Below, piece by piece: positions 1 through 7,436 of a DNA stretch of 27,461 nucleotides. The notes below the pieces were generated by a model that worked only from the letters and a program-made list of their open reading frames with translations, was not told where the DNA came from and made no database searches. This DNA is from Cryptobacterium sp. CAG:338 (GTDB lineage Bacteria; Actinomycetota; Coriobacteriia; Coriobacteriales; Eggerthellaceae): contig FR896067.1 in NCBI GenBank assembly GCA_000435475.1, positions 67,094 through 94,554 of the forward strand. Direction: 5' to 3'. A program made the position numbers and the translations under genes. The first letter of the stretch is position 1, and every line of letters begins with the position of its first letter.

Positions 1-12
1 AATTCACATGAG

Positions 13-552
13 GTGATCAATAACTCGCACAAGGCACGCAGTGAACATGGCGTGCTCAAAAACTTGCACGAGGCAGGCAGCGAACATGCCATGCCCGAAG
101 CAGAGAAAGCGCGCGAATCCAAAGATCCCTCTACCATCAAACGTAAAGGTTTTTCTGGCGTCAAGCGCAAGAGTTCTTCTGCTAAACGTAAGGGGCTTTC
201 CCGTCGCTTTCTTATTGGATCTCTGGTAGTTATTGTGCTGCTAGCTATTGGCACGGGGCTTTTAGCGTGGAATCAGTGGTTGCGCTACGACGACAATGCC
301 GATATTCAAGGGACCTGGGTAATAGATGGCACCAGTCAAACTATCACTATTACCGATACCGATATCGTGATGACTGCAGATGTTTCGTATCCTTATACGC
401 TTGATACCTTCCAAAAAACTATTTCTTTTTCGTTCAAGCAGTACAACGGTTCAGGGTCTTATGCTTTTTCACCTGAGCGAACTACGCTTGTCATCACCGA
501 AACCGATGCCGATACGGGAGAAAACGTATCAACTAAATTGGTGAAGCAATGA
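13..552 (+). CDS. Membrane-anchored hypothetical protein
   Basis: No family is recognised. The protein has a basic N-terminal tail of about 63 residues with three KRK clusters, one hydrophobic segment at about residues 65-87 (LIGSLVVIVLLAIGTGLLAW), and an extracytoplasmic domain of about 90 residues rich in Thr, Asp and Ser that reads as mostly beta strand. By the positive-inside rule it is a single-pass protein with the C-terminus outside. The start is uncertain: the GTG at 13 is the first available, but the frame is open to the window edge, so the true start may lie upstream. Bases 25-63 and 64-102 are a diverged 39-bp direct repeat encoding two similar His/Glu-containing units. The stop overlaps the next ATG by 4 bases (ATGA), so it is probably translationally coupled to the cyanophycin-synthetase-like gene. 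Confidence 0.7.
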   Translation: MINNSHKARSEHGVLKNLHEAGSEHAMPEAEKARESKDPSTIKRKGFSGVKRKSSSAKRKGLSRRFLIGSLVVIVLLAIGTGLLAWNQWLRYDDNADIQGTWVIDGTSQTITITDTDIVMTADVSYPYTLDTFQKTISFSFKQYNGSGSYAFSPERTTLVITETDADTGENVSTKLVKQ

Positions 553-1130
553 CAAATTCTTACCGTGCTTCGTCAGAAAACTTAGCTTCAGGAGGCTTAG
601 CTTCGTCAGGAAACCGAAGTACCACCTCGATATCAAAGCATTCGCTTGCCTGTGATACTGAATCGGCGTCGAAACATCCTCTCGTGATAGAGCATATACA
701 AGTTCGTCCTGATCGAATGGAAGTGACTATCAGGGTACGCAGTGAACAATTTGCCTACACGAATAACCAAATAATCGAGGAGGTTTTAAGCCATTTTCCT
801 TCGTTGGGAATGCATGCTTGTCGCAATCACAAAGGGCGCTTATTTGCCGACGTGATGAATCATACTTCAATTCCGCATCTGCTCGAGCATATGGTTGTTG
901 ATGGACAGACGCGTCGAGCACAGAAAGAAGATCGCATTTTTACCGGGACAACTCAATGGAGCCGAGAAGATCCACTCGTGGCCTTAGTGGCTTTTTCCTA
1001 TGAAGATGATCTGGTGGCATTGGAAGTACTCAACCAGTGCGTGGCCTTACTTAACGCTATTCTTCTTGTGAGTATTGAAGTGGGCACCACAATAAACGGA
1101 CGCAACAATGACAACTCTGCCCACCTCTAA
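549..1130 (+). CDS. Stand-alone cyanophycin synthetase N-terminal-domain-like protein
   Basis: The 193-residue protein has a Ser-rich, probably disordered N-terminus (about 1-42), then a domain resembling the N-terminal region of cyanophycin synthetase (CphA). The matching landmarks are FPSLGMHAC (CphA has LPSLxxHxC), HLLEHMVVDGQ (CphA HxxEHVALELQ), and VAFSYEDDLVALEVLNQCVAL near the C-terminus (CphA VFEYxxEExGxxAxxxAVRL). In CphA this domain precedes an ATP-grasp and a Mur-ligase domain and helps hold the polymer; here it stands alone, with neither catalytic domain in the same chain. The next gene, 19 bases downstream, encodes an ATP-grasp-like protein, so the two may form a split or remodelled CphA-like complex. 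That function is inference; the domain resemblance is by eye. The protein is cytosolic, with no signal peptide. Confidence 0.65.
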   Translation: MTNSYRASSENLASGGLASSGNRSTTSISKHSLACDTESASKHPLVIEHIQVRPDRMEVTIRVRSEQFAYTNNQIIEEVLSHFPSLGMHACRNHKGRLFADVMNHTSIPHLLEHMVVDGQTRRAQKEDRIFTGTTQWSREDPLVALVAFSYEDDLVALEVLNQCVALLNAILLVSIEVGTTINGRNNDNSAHL

Positions 1131-1149
1131 CAACTGAAAGGTGAAATAA

Positions 1150-2043
1150 ATGAACATTGCAGTTCTTGCTGATAGCCAAAATCATTCAAAAGAGGCTGAA
1201 GCGATCAGGGAGGCTTTAAAAAAAGGTGACCATACCGTAGAAATCTATGACGTTGATCAACAAATTACGGCAACGCTGAAGGCGAAGCGTCCCGACTTGT
1301 GCTGCATTGCTGCAGGCACCGAAGGTGATACAGGGGCGTTGCAGGAAATGCTTGAATTGTTGCAAATTCCTTTTTTGGGATCAAGGTCTGAGTCTTGCCG
1401 CATTAGCGCTGACGAGAAGATAAGTATGTTTTCGCTACTTCGGTACGTCGAAGCAGCAGAGGAAGGGCTTGCGGTCGAGCCACTTGTAGGCTTTAAGTTT
1501 TCGGCGAAACTCATCGCATCAGAGCTGGATACCATTGTCCAGGTATGTGAAGAACGTATTCCTGGGGGATATCCTTATGAGGTGCGCTCCTTAGCTCCTG
1601 AAAAAACGGCAACTACTACGGTTCAGGATAGCAAAGAGTTTAAAGATGCCCTTAAAGCATGCGAAAAAACTGGCTGCTTAGTGCGCCAATGGGTTGAAGG
1701 AATTCGTGTGAGTGTTGCGGTGCTAGGGACGGGCTGGGATGCTCATGTGTTGCCTCCTATCGACGAAACGAAAAACGCTCCTGTTTCTTTGGCTGCTCTT
1801 TCATCAAGTGACGAAGTTGCTCAAGCGATTCGTTCAGAAATTGAACGGTGTGCTTTTGAGGTATGTTTGGCACTCGGCTTGCGCGATTTTGCCTTAGTAA
1901 GACTTGTTTGGGATGGTGCGCAGGTGCGTATGGCGGAAGTTGAAGCGCTGCCTTCTTTTGCTGAGGGTTCGGCATTTGAGGTAGCATGCAAAACCGCTGG
2001 TCTTTCGATTGAAGGGGTGTTAAACCATCTGGTAGAACTGTAG
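1150..2043 (+). CDS. D-alanine-D-alanine ligase-like ATP-grasp protein, active site altered
   Basis: The 297-residue protein has the layout and length of D-Ala-D-Ala ligase. GDTGALQEMLELLQIPFLGS (59-78) matches the Ddl motif GEDGxxQGxLExxxIPYTGS. An ATP-grasp middle follows (VRQWVEGIRVSVAVLG), then LGLRDFALVRLVW and AEVEALPSFAEGSAF (262-276), matching RxDF and ExNTxPGxTxxS. Several catalytic positions differ: the ATP-binding Lys of VVKP reads Arg145, the Arg and Asp of RVDF read Leu249 and Arg251, and the Mg-binding Asn of ExN reads Glu265; Glu263 and Ser274 are kept. It could have shifted specificity, or have lost ligase activity and serve as a partner protein. The start has AAAGGTG 8 bases before the ATG. 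It lies 19 bases after the CphA-N-like gene, probably in the same operon. It is unlikely to be the housekeeping ddl. Confidence 0.75.
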   Translation: MNIAVLADSQNHSKEAEAIREALKKGDHTVEIYDVDQQITATLKAKRPDLCCIAAGTEGDTGALQEMLELLQIPFLGSRSESCRISADEKISMFSLLRYVEAAEEGLAVEPLVGFKFSAKLIASELDTIVQVCEERIPGGYPYEVRSLAPEKTATTTVQDSKEFKDALKACEKTGCLVRQWVEGIRVSVAVLGTGWDAHVLPPIDETKNAPVSLAALSSSDEVAQAIRSEIERCAFEVCLALGLRDFALVRLVWDGAQVRMAEVEALPSFAEGSAFEVACKTAGLSIEGVLNHLVEL

Positions 2044-2114
2044 GTATTGCGTATCTGTTTGGAAACAAGTAGAGCTCCCTGAGGTTTCTCGGGGTAAGCA
2101 GCAGGGCATGCACG

Positions 2115-2120
2115 TATAAT
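2115..2120 (+). promoter_or_regulatory. Possible -10 box upstream of the YtxH gene
   Basis: A perfect TATAAT hexamer lies 46 bases before the YtxH start, in the only gap between it and the ATP-grasp gene. No convincing -35 is seen at 16-18 bases upstream (the 17-bp position reads GGGTAA), so the promoter call rests on the -10 alone. Confidence 0.35.
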
Positions 2121-2165
2121 AAAGACATTAGATATCGTACCTATGATGTCGGAAGGGTGTTCAAG

Positions 2166-2801
2166 ATGGGTAAATTTACTACGTTTTTAATCGGCGGCAT
2201 TGTTGGTGCAGCTGCTGGTCTTTTGCTTTCACCTCGTACGGGTGCAGAAAATCGTGCCAAAGTTTCTGAGGCTTTCAACGAAAAGGTAAATCTTGAAGTT
2301 CCTGCTGGAGTTCAGGAAAAAGCTGGTCAGTTTGTTGAGGCAGCTGCTTCTACTTCGCAAAAAGTTATCAATACCGTGGTAGACAACGGTTCTGATGCTT
2401 ACAAGAATGTTGTTTCTCGCGTTAATCAGAATCCTACCGTTCAGGCATTTAACGATAACGGGGACGAACTTCGTCAGAAGATCGACGCTGCTCGTGAGCG
2501 TATTGCGACCCAGGTTGCAAAGAACGCAGAAGCTGCTCGTGATGCTGCAGTAGATAAAATTCCCGTGGCAATTGATGCTGCTCAGGGTGCTGCTCAGAAT
2601 GCAAAAGTTGCAGCACAAAATGCTAGTCAGGTAGTATCAGGCGCTGCCCAGACTGCAGGTGCCGCAGTAGCGGGTGCAGCACAAAATGCGGGACAGGTTG
2701 TTGCGGGTGCCGCTAATACGGCAAAAGATGCTGTGGCAGGAGCAGCATCAAGCGTTACGGCAAAAATTAACCCTTCCGGTGAAAAGAAAGATGCCGAATA
2801 A
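2166..2801 (+). CDS. YtxH-domain protein with Ala-rich helical tail
   Basis: The N-terminus has one hydrophobic segment running into LLLSPRTGAENR, the signature of YtxH-family proteins (PF12732): a glycine/alanine membrane helix followed by a SPxTGxExR-type motif. The rest, to residue 211, is an Ala/Gln/Asn-rich amphipathic helix with repeated AAQNA and AGAA units, resembling LEA-type or apolipoprotein-like helices. YtxH proteins are general-stress-associated in Bacillus, but the molecular role is not established. The start is taken at the ATG at 2166, because GGAAGG at 2151-2156 lies 9 bases upstream; the GTG at 2157 would overlap that site. A hairpin at 2884-2905 follows, so it is probably monocistronic. 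Confidence 0.85.
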   Translation: MGKFTTFLIGGIVGAAAGLLLSPRTGAENRAKVSEAFNEKVNLEVPAGVQEKAGQFVEAAASTSQKVINTVVDNGSDAYKNVVSRVNQNPTVQAFNDNGDELRQKIDAARERIATQVAKNAEAARDAAVDKIPVAIDAAQGAAQNAKVAAQNASQVVSGAAQTAGAAVAGAAQNAGQVVAGAANTAKDAVAGAASSVTAKINPSGEKKDAE

Positions 2802-2883
2802 GTAAATAAAAGCAACAAATCGAACACATTTGGCACGTAAGCTTTAGTAGTGTGCTTGAATTATTATCGGTTCGACTCGTATG

Positions 2884-2911
2884 GTGGCGGCTTATTAGTC
2901 GCCACTTCTTG
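2884..2911 (+). terminator. Hairpin terminator after YtxH gene
   Basis: GTGGCGGC (2884-2891) pairs with GTCGCCAC (2898-2905), giving 8 bp including one G.U pair around a TTATTA loop. It is followed by a short T-rich run (TTCTTGT). It separates the YtxH gene from the PRC-barrel gene. Confidence 0.6.
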
Positions 2912-2953
2912 TAGTGGGATAAAAATAGCTAACGTGGTGGGCAGGACAAACTG

Positions 2954-3757
2954 ATGAAAAAGAGCGAATATCTTATTAGTGAATTAAGAGGTGCGCCAGT
3001 TTATACCGTAGGTAAAAAGACAAAACGCATTGGTAAGGTTCATTCCTTTATTTTTCATCCGCACAAGCGCCGCGTCGTAGGTTTTACGGTGAAGCGTCCC
3101 GATATTGCATTAATGATGCACAGACCCGATCTCTTTGTTGCTTTTGATGGCTTCGACATTCAAGAAGGAACCATTGTTATCGATGAATCTAAGGGAACCA
3201 CTGGTTCGGCTGCATGTAAGCGTCTCGGGGTTTCTTGGAACGAATGCGTTATATGGCAAGGTCTCCCTTTGATGAGTGAGGAAGGGAAGCGTTGTGGCTT
3301 AGTAGGCGATGTTCGCTTCAGCACAGAAGACGGGTCGGTTAAGTCGCTCTTTATTGATAAAGGAGCTTCTGCAGGGGCTCTTCTCGGTGCCACGGAGATT
3401 CCAGCTGGCTACATCAAGGGTTTTAAGCTTGGTGTGGGAGATAAGCTTACGGCAGCGAATGAGGAAGATTTTTTGCAAGGCGCGATCATTCTTTCCGATG
3501 AAGCACTTGCAATTCAAGCACAGGGTGGCTTAGCAGAGCGTGCTGGTAAGGCAAGTGCGGTGGTGAGTCATAAAGCATCACAGGCATTCGAAAAAGCAAA
3601 ACCTGTTGCTTCGGATGTCGCCCAAAAGACCGGCGATGCAGTAAATAAAGGTGCCTACGCGGTGGGCAAACAGCTTTCAAAAACCAAAGGTATGTTTGCT
3701 GCTTTTAAAGAAGAATACAACCGTGCTCGCCATGGCGAAGATACTGAGGAAAAATGA
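2954..3757 (+). CDS. PRC-barrel domain protein (two barrels)
   Basis: The 267-residue protein carries two PRC-barrel-like domains. The first begins SELRGAPVYTVGKKTKRIGK and continues with the typical strand FIFHPHKRRVVGFTVKRPD (about residues 6-85). The second (about 100-180) shows GLPLMSEEGKRCGLVGDVRF followed by GSVKSLFID and IPAGYIKGF. A Lys/Ala-rich helical tail (about 190-260) resembles the tail of the neighbouring YtxH protein. PRC-barrels occur in RimM and in surface-associated or photosynthetic proteins as adaptor folds; no catalytic role is expected. The last codons overlap the next ATG by 4 bases, so it is probably coupled with the TVP38-like membrane protein. Confidence 0.85.
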   Translation: MKKSEYLISELRGAPVYTVGKKTKRIGKVHSFIFHPHKRRVVGFTVKRPDIALMMHRPDLFVAFDGFDIQEGTIVIDESKGTTGSAACKRLGVSWNECVIWQGLPLMSEEGKRCGLVGDVRFSTEDGSVKSLFIDKGASAGALLGATEIPAGYIKGFKLGVGDKLTAANEEDFLQGAIILSDEALAIQAQGGLAERAGKASAVVSHKASQAFEKAKPVASDVAQKTGDAVNKGAYAVGKQLSKTKGMFAAFKEEYNRARHGEDTEEK

Positions 3758-4614
3758 ACAATTTAGATAAAAACAACGTTCAAACAAAAGATGTTCATTG
3801 CGAAGACGCTAGACAGTCAAAGGATTCCAAGAATGAAGAATTCAAAAAAGAAGAATCGAGCTACGTATCTCTTTTTGGTCACAAGGTAGGAACTGCTGAT
3901 CTGTTCAAGTTACTGGGACTGCTGGCTTTTATTGGTATTACGGCGGGAATCGTCATTGCTCTGTGGCCTAGTCTTTCGCAGATTTTCGAGCCCAATGGGA
4001 CGGATCGAGTAATAGAGAGCATACAGAGCCAAGGAGCTTTCGGGGTCCTTATGTTGCTAGGATTGCAATTCTTGCAAGTGGTTGTGGCATTCATCCCGGG
4101 AGAGGTAGTTCAAGTTGCTGCGGGAATGTTGTATGGTCCATGGCTTGGTTCACTGATTATTTTGTTTGGTTGTGTTGTTTCGAGCGCCGTAATTTATGTG
4201 ATCGTTCATAGACTGGGTGCGCCGTTTGTTCGCGATATGGTTAGCAAAGAGCACTTAGAAAAGTTTTATGAATTTGAAAAGTCAGGCAAACTCAATGTCG
4301 TGGTCTTTATTTTGTTTCTTATTCCCGCAATGCCCAAGGATGTGTTTACCTATTTAGTTCCCCTGACCAATATGCGTATGCGCACGTTTTTGATCTTGGC
4401 GACCATTGGTCGAATTCCGGGCGTATTGGTATCGACCTACGCTGCTGCGGGACTTGCCGAAGGGCAAGTTACCACAAGCCTTATTATCTTTGGCGTTGCG
4501 GCAGCAATTGCTTTAGTGTGTTTGATTTTTCGTAATCGCATCATGCGGGTGCTGGGCACAGCGAAAGCATTTCGTGAACGCGATAAAGAGCGAAAAGATC
4601 AGAGCGAACGCTAG
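3754..4614 (+). CDS. TVP38/TMEM64 (DedA-like) membrane protein
   Basis: After a charged cytosolic tail (about 1-48) there are about six hydrophobic segments. The central part carries the SNARE-associated/VTT-domain pattern of the TVP38/TMEM64 family (PF09335): FIPGEVVQVAAG (113-124), then YGPWLGSLI, a re-entrant-like LIPAMPKDVFTYLVP (189-203), and GRIPGVLVSTYA (219-230). Members are related to DedA proteins and are proposed lipid scramblases or carriers in membrane homeostasis; the substrate here is unknown. The ATGA overlap with the PRC-barrel gene indicates coupled translation. The C-terminus ends in a highly charged tail of about 20 residues. Confidence 0.88.
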   Translation: MNNLDKNNVQTKDVHCEDARQSKDSKNEEFKKEESSYVSLFGHKVGTADLFKLLGLLAFIGITAGIVIALWPSLSQIFEPNGTDRVIESIQSQGAFGVLMLLGLQFLQVVVAFIPGEVVQVAAGMLYGPWLGSLIILFGCVVSSAVIYVIVHRLGAPFVRDMVSKEHLEKFYEFEKSGKLNVVVFILFLIPAMPKDVFTYLVPLTNMRMRTFLILATIGRIPGVLVSTYAAAGLAEGQVTTSLIIFGVAAAIALVCLIFRNRIMRVLGTAKAFRERDKERKDQSER

Positions 4615-4801
4615 ATAAGGAGCACTAACGGGGCGTCGAGGTAAGTGTGTTTTGCCTTACGGCAATATGAACAATAAAAAACAGAGGGCTTACATGGAGA
4701 TAGTTGCGTTACGGAAGCATAACGGAACATCGTTCTAAAGAGTCAAGAAGCTATTCTTAGGATGTCGAAATTATCAACATATTGAAGTGAGGCGTTGCAT
4801 T

Positions 4802-5941
4802 ATGACTCAAAAACAGAACGACCCTCAAAACAATAAACAGGAAGAAGCCGTGAAAGATCAACAAGAGACTTTTCAAGAAACAGACGAACAAAAAAATGCT
4901 TCAGCGCCCCTAGAGGCAGACTGCCAGAGTGAGGCAAAGCCTCAGGATGAGACAAGCCAGCAGGATGAGGCAAGCCAGCAGGGCTTTTCGGCTGAACAAA
5001 AAGAGGAAAGTTCAAGTTGTTCTTCTTGTGACTCCAATGAGAAGCAGCGTGCAGAGATTGGAGATGCGGTGAGAGACGAAGCGCTTTCTGCCGCGGAAAA
5101 AGGCCTAGAAGCAGCGCGTGCTGCCCTTGAGGCAGCAGAAAGAAAACTCGCTGAAGCTCAACAAGCCGCCTACGGTTACAGCACGGTGGCGCAAAGTTCG
5201 TCACAAGATGCACAAGGAGTAAGCCAGTCGCCTTCTGACGCGCAGCAGCCTTTTGCTGCAGGCGAGTATGCGCCTCCTCAAGGTATACCGCAGCAGCCAG
5301 CAACTCAGCCGTTTGCCAATGCAGCTAACTCGGGCGAAGGATTTTCGGGGCAAACGGCTCAGGGGCAGTTTGCTCAGTCAGCTGGTCAGCAAATTCCGGT
5401 TGGACAGCAGGATTCTTATCAAGCTCCCTATCAGCAGGCAGGGGAGTATTCGTACCAGCAGCCAAGTGCTGCTCCTTACCAGCAAGATTCATATCAGGAA
5501 GCACAGAATCAGCAAGCGTCATATCAACAAGCGCAACAGACGCAAGATCAACAGATTCCAAACCAGCAGTCGCAAAGCCAGCAAGCACCGTACCAGCAAC
5601 CAGGCTATTCTCAGGCGCAACAGAGTGCTTCTTCATATCAGTATTCGCAACAACCTCCGGTGCAACCTCACTACGCTCCACCCGTCGCTTCACGAGACCA
5701 TGTTGCTGCAGGTCTTCTCGCAATATTTCTTGGATTTTTGGGTATTCATAAGTTTTATTTGGGTTACAACACGCAAGGCTTCATTATGCTATCCATCGCG
5801 CTGATTGGTGGGTTGCTATCCTTTGGGCTTGTGATGGGAGTTGTTTGGATTATCGGTGTTGTGGAAGGTATAGTTTATCTCACAAAGTCACAAAGCGAGT
5901 TTGAACGACTTTATATATATAACAAGAGAGAATGGTTTTAA
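4802..5941 (+). CDS. Gln-rich protein with C-terminal TM2 domain
   Basis: The 379-residue protein has three parts: an acidic low-complexity N-terminus with repeated DEASQQ-like units; a short predicted coiled coil, AEKGLEAARAALEAAERK; and a long Gln/Tyr/Ser/Pro-rich stretch with many YQQ repeats. It ends in a TM2 domain (PF05154, about residues 297-379) with two membrane helices and the hallmark GFLGIHKFYLGYNTQGF. TM2 proteins are membrane proteins of largely unknown function in bacteria. The Gln-rich region is probably disordered and cytosolic. The ATG at 4802 is preferred over the GTG at 4787 because the GAGG at 4789-4792 sits 9 bases upstream of it. The 187-base gap upstream holds only a weak TTGCC/GGCAA hairpin at 4652-4665. 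Confidence 0.85.
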   Translation: MTQKQNDPQNNKQEEAVKDQQETFQETDEQKNASAPLEADCQSEAKPQDETSQQDEASQQGFSAEQKEESSSCSSCDSNEKQRAEIGDAVRDEALSAAEKGLEAARAALEAAERKLAEAQQAAYGYSTVAQSSSQDAQGVSQSPSDAQQPFAAGEYAPPQGIPQQPATQPFANAANSGEGFSGQTAQGQFAQSAGQQIPVGQQDSYQAPYQQAGEYSYQQPSAAPYQQDSYQEAQNQQASYQQAQQTQDQQIPNQQSQSQQAPYQQPGYSQAQQSASSYQYSQQPPVQPHYAPPVASRDHVAAGLLAIFLGFLGIHKFYLGYNTQGFIMLSIALIGGLLSFGLVMGVVWIIGVVEGIVYLTKSQSEFERLYIYNKREWF

Positions 5942-5947
5942 GCATCA

Positions 5948-5970
5948 AAGGGCCTCGTATCGAGGCCCTT
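5948..5970. terminator. Perfect 10-bp hairpin after the TM2 gene
   Basis: AAGGGCCTCG (5948-5957) pairs perfectly with CGAGGCCCTT (5961-5970) around a TAT loop, 7 bases after the stop of the TM2-protein gene. There is little T-tract beyond the stem, so termination could be partial. Confidence 0.7.
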
Positions 5971-5974
5971 ACGC

Positions 5975-5980
5975 TATAAT
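5975..5980 (+). promoter_or_regulatory. Possible -10 box of the aldolase gene
   Basis: A perfect TATAAT lies 43 bases before the aldolase ATG and directly after the terminator hairpin. The -35 position would fall inside the hairpin (GCCTCG at the 17-bp spacing) and does not match consensus, so this call is weak on its own. Confidence 0.4.
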
Positions 5981-6022
5981 GACTTGTGTTCATGCATATG
6001 TATGCCAATAAGGAGGAAGATT

Positions 6023-6961
6023 ATGCCCACCATTACTCGTGATCAGGTAAAGGTTCCTATGGACGTAATGCCTGAAGCGCGCGAAACGTACATTGATAAC
6101 TATATGAAAGCAACCCGTGGTACGGGTCGTCTGATGCTCTTCGCATGCGACCAGAAGATCGAACACCTGAACAAGGACTTCTATGGTGAAGGCATTGATA
6201 TTTCTGACGCAGAGCCAGAGCATCTGTTCCGTATTGGCTCTCAGGGCACCATTGGTGTTCTTGCTGGCCAGCGTGGCTTGATTGCTCAGTATGCAGCAGA
6301 CTATCCAGAGATTAACTATCTGGTAAAGATGAATTCCAAGACTAACTTGGTAAAAGGCTCCCAGGATGATCCTTACAGCCCTCAGCTCTATGATTTGGAA
6401 GCAGTATTGGCAATGCGCGAGGCTGGCGTAAACATTGTTGGTCTTGGCTACACCATTTATCTGGGTTCCGAATACGAGTCAACTATGATGGCTGAAGCAG
6501 GTGAGCTTATTGCAGAGGCTCACGCAGCTGGTTTGATTGTTGTTCTGTGGATTTATCCTCGTGGTAAGGCTGTTACCGACGAGAAGGATCCAGATCTGAT
6601 TGCTGGTGCTGCTGGTGTTGCACTGTGCTTGGGCGCAGACTTTGTAAAGGTTAACCCACCTCATGATGTTGAGGGTCAGACTTCTGCTGAAAGCTTGAAG
6701 ATTGCGTCTATGGCTGCTGGTCGCACTGGTTTGGTATGCGCTGGTGGTTCCAAGGCAGATGCAAACGTATTCCTCACGCAGCTGCATGACCAGATTCATA
6801 TTGGTGGTGCTTGCGGTAATGCAACAGGCCGTAACATCCATATGCGTTCCGACGACGAAGCAATTCGTCTTTGCAATGCAATTTCTGCTATTACTCTGGG
6901 CGACTGGAGCGTTGAAGACGCAGAAGCTGTATTCCGTGGAGAAAAGGAATTCAGCCTGTAG
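6023..6961 (+). CDS. Class I fructose-bisphosphate aldolase, DhnA/DeoC-LacD type
   Basis: The 312-residue protein is a TIM-barrel aldolase of the archaeal-type class I family (COG1830). It would cleave fructose 1,6-bisphosphate to dihydroxyacetone phosphate and glyceraldehyde 3-phosphate, in the cytosol, without a metal. Visible landmarks are MLFACDQKIEH near residue 38, the Schiff-base strand GADFVKVNPPHDVEG with Lys209, and the phosphate-binding end CAGGSKAD followed by GNATGRNIHMR. The start is the ATG at 6023 with AGGAGG at 6011-6016, 6 bases away; the upstream in-frame ATG at 5984 would bypass this site. The gene is flanked by hairpins at 5948 and 7044, so it is monocistronic. A related substrate for this family cannot be excluded. 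Confidence 0.85.
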   Translation: MPTITRDQVKVPMDVMPEARETYIDNYMKATRGTGRLMLFACDQKIEHLNKDFYGEGIDISDAEPEHLFRIGSQGTIGVLAGQRGLIAQYAADYPEINYLVKMNSKTNLVKGSQDDPYSPQLYDLEAVLAMREAGVNIVGLGYTIYLGSEYESTMMAEAGELIAEAHAAGLIVVLWIYPRGKAVTDEKDPDLIAGAAGVALCLGADFVKVNPPHDVEGQTSAESLKIASMAAGRTGLVCAGGSKADANVFLTQLHDQIHIGGACGNATGRNIHMRSDDEAIRLCNAISAITLGDWSVEDAEAVFRGEKEFSL

Positions 6962-7043
6962 GGTTGCATCGTAGACTGGTTGTCTATTTGCGGTTGCCTA
7001 ATGGCAACTGATTTTCGGAGCCTAGTCTAGAGACTAAATTTAT

Positions 7044-7080
7044 AAAAGGCGCTGCTCGTATGATGCGGGCAGCGCCTTTT
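7044..7080 (+). terminator. Rho-independent terminator of the aldolase gene
   Basis: AAAAGGCGCTGC (7044-7055) pairs with GCAGCGCCTTTT (7069-7080), a 12-bp stem, extended inward by TCGT/GCGG pairing over a short loop. The T-run is built into the stem's 3' arm. This is the strongest terminator in the window. Confidence 0.88.
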
Positions 7081-7081
7081 G

Positions 7082-7228
7082 CGTTTTGAAACGAAGAATC
7101 GCGAGTTTAGGGCACTCGAATTGCTTTCAGACAACTATCCAAAATACGGGTTATCTCTAGACGAATTTCCAAGTTCACGAAACGGTATAAAGGGCTGCAA
7201 CAAAATCGATTGGCTCTTGAGCGAATAA
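7082..7228 (+). pseudogene. C-terminal remnant of a DUF4143 AAA-type ATPase
   Basis: In one plus-strand frame this stretch reads RFETKNREFRALELL, then DNYPKYGLSLDEFP, then NGIKGCNKIDWLLSE before a TAA at 7226-7228. That is the conserved C-terminal end of DUF4143-type ATP-binding proteins, which typically read ExxREx(P/A)L, DNYPKYVLSLDE, and GIxxxNIIDWLL. The frame is closed upstream by a TGA at 7061 inside the aldolase terminator, and no start, Walker A motif or the other roughly 350 residues are present, so this is a decayed 3' fragment. Its left end coincides with the terminator, which suggests a deletion joining the aldolase terminator to an old ATPase gene. Confidence 0.6.
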
Positions 7229-7240
7229 TCGGAAAACTCC

Positions 7241-7260
7241 AATTTGTTGCGCAACAAATT
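7241..7260. repeat. 20-bp perfect palindrome centred on TTGCGCAA
   Basis: AATTTGTTGC (7241-7250) is the exact reverse complement of GCAACAAATT (7251-7260). It lies 12 bases after the DUF4143 remnant. The same 12-base core recurs at 12018-12029. It could be a regulator operator or a small hairpin; no neighbouring intact gene clearly depends on it. Confidence 0.6.
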
Positions 7261-7436
7261 CAAAATCAGGACTCGTATAATCAAATTTCGTATGTAAACA
7301 GGCTCTTGATCGGCGAAAATAGGATAATGAATGATAGTTGCGCAAGATCGTAACAAGCCAACGGTTATTGGTAACGAACGTTTTGTGTTGTGGCGATTAT
7401 GGAAGCATCTGCAAGAATCCAATGTTTTCTGGTTGA

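Noticed and set aside
4733..4745. GAAC..GTTC dyad before the TM2 gene as an SOS box
   Set aside because: The half-sites are three bases apart instead of four as in the actinobacterial LexA box, and the gene has no SOS link.
7135..7422. 95-codon minus-strand open frame in the gap before the kinase operon
   Set aside because: It has no recognisable motif, is antisense to the DUF4143 remnant that fits a known family, and crosses the palindrome.
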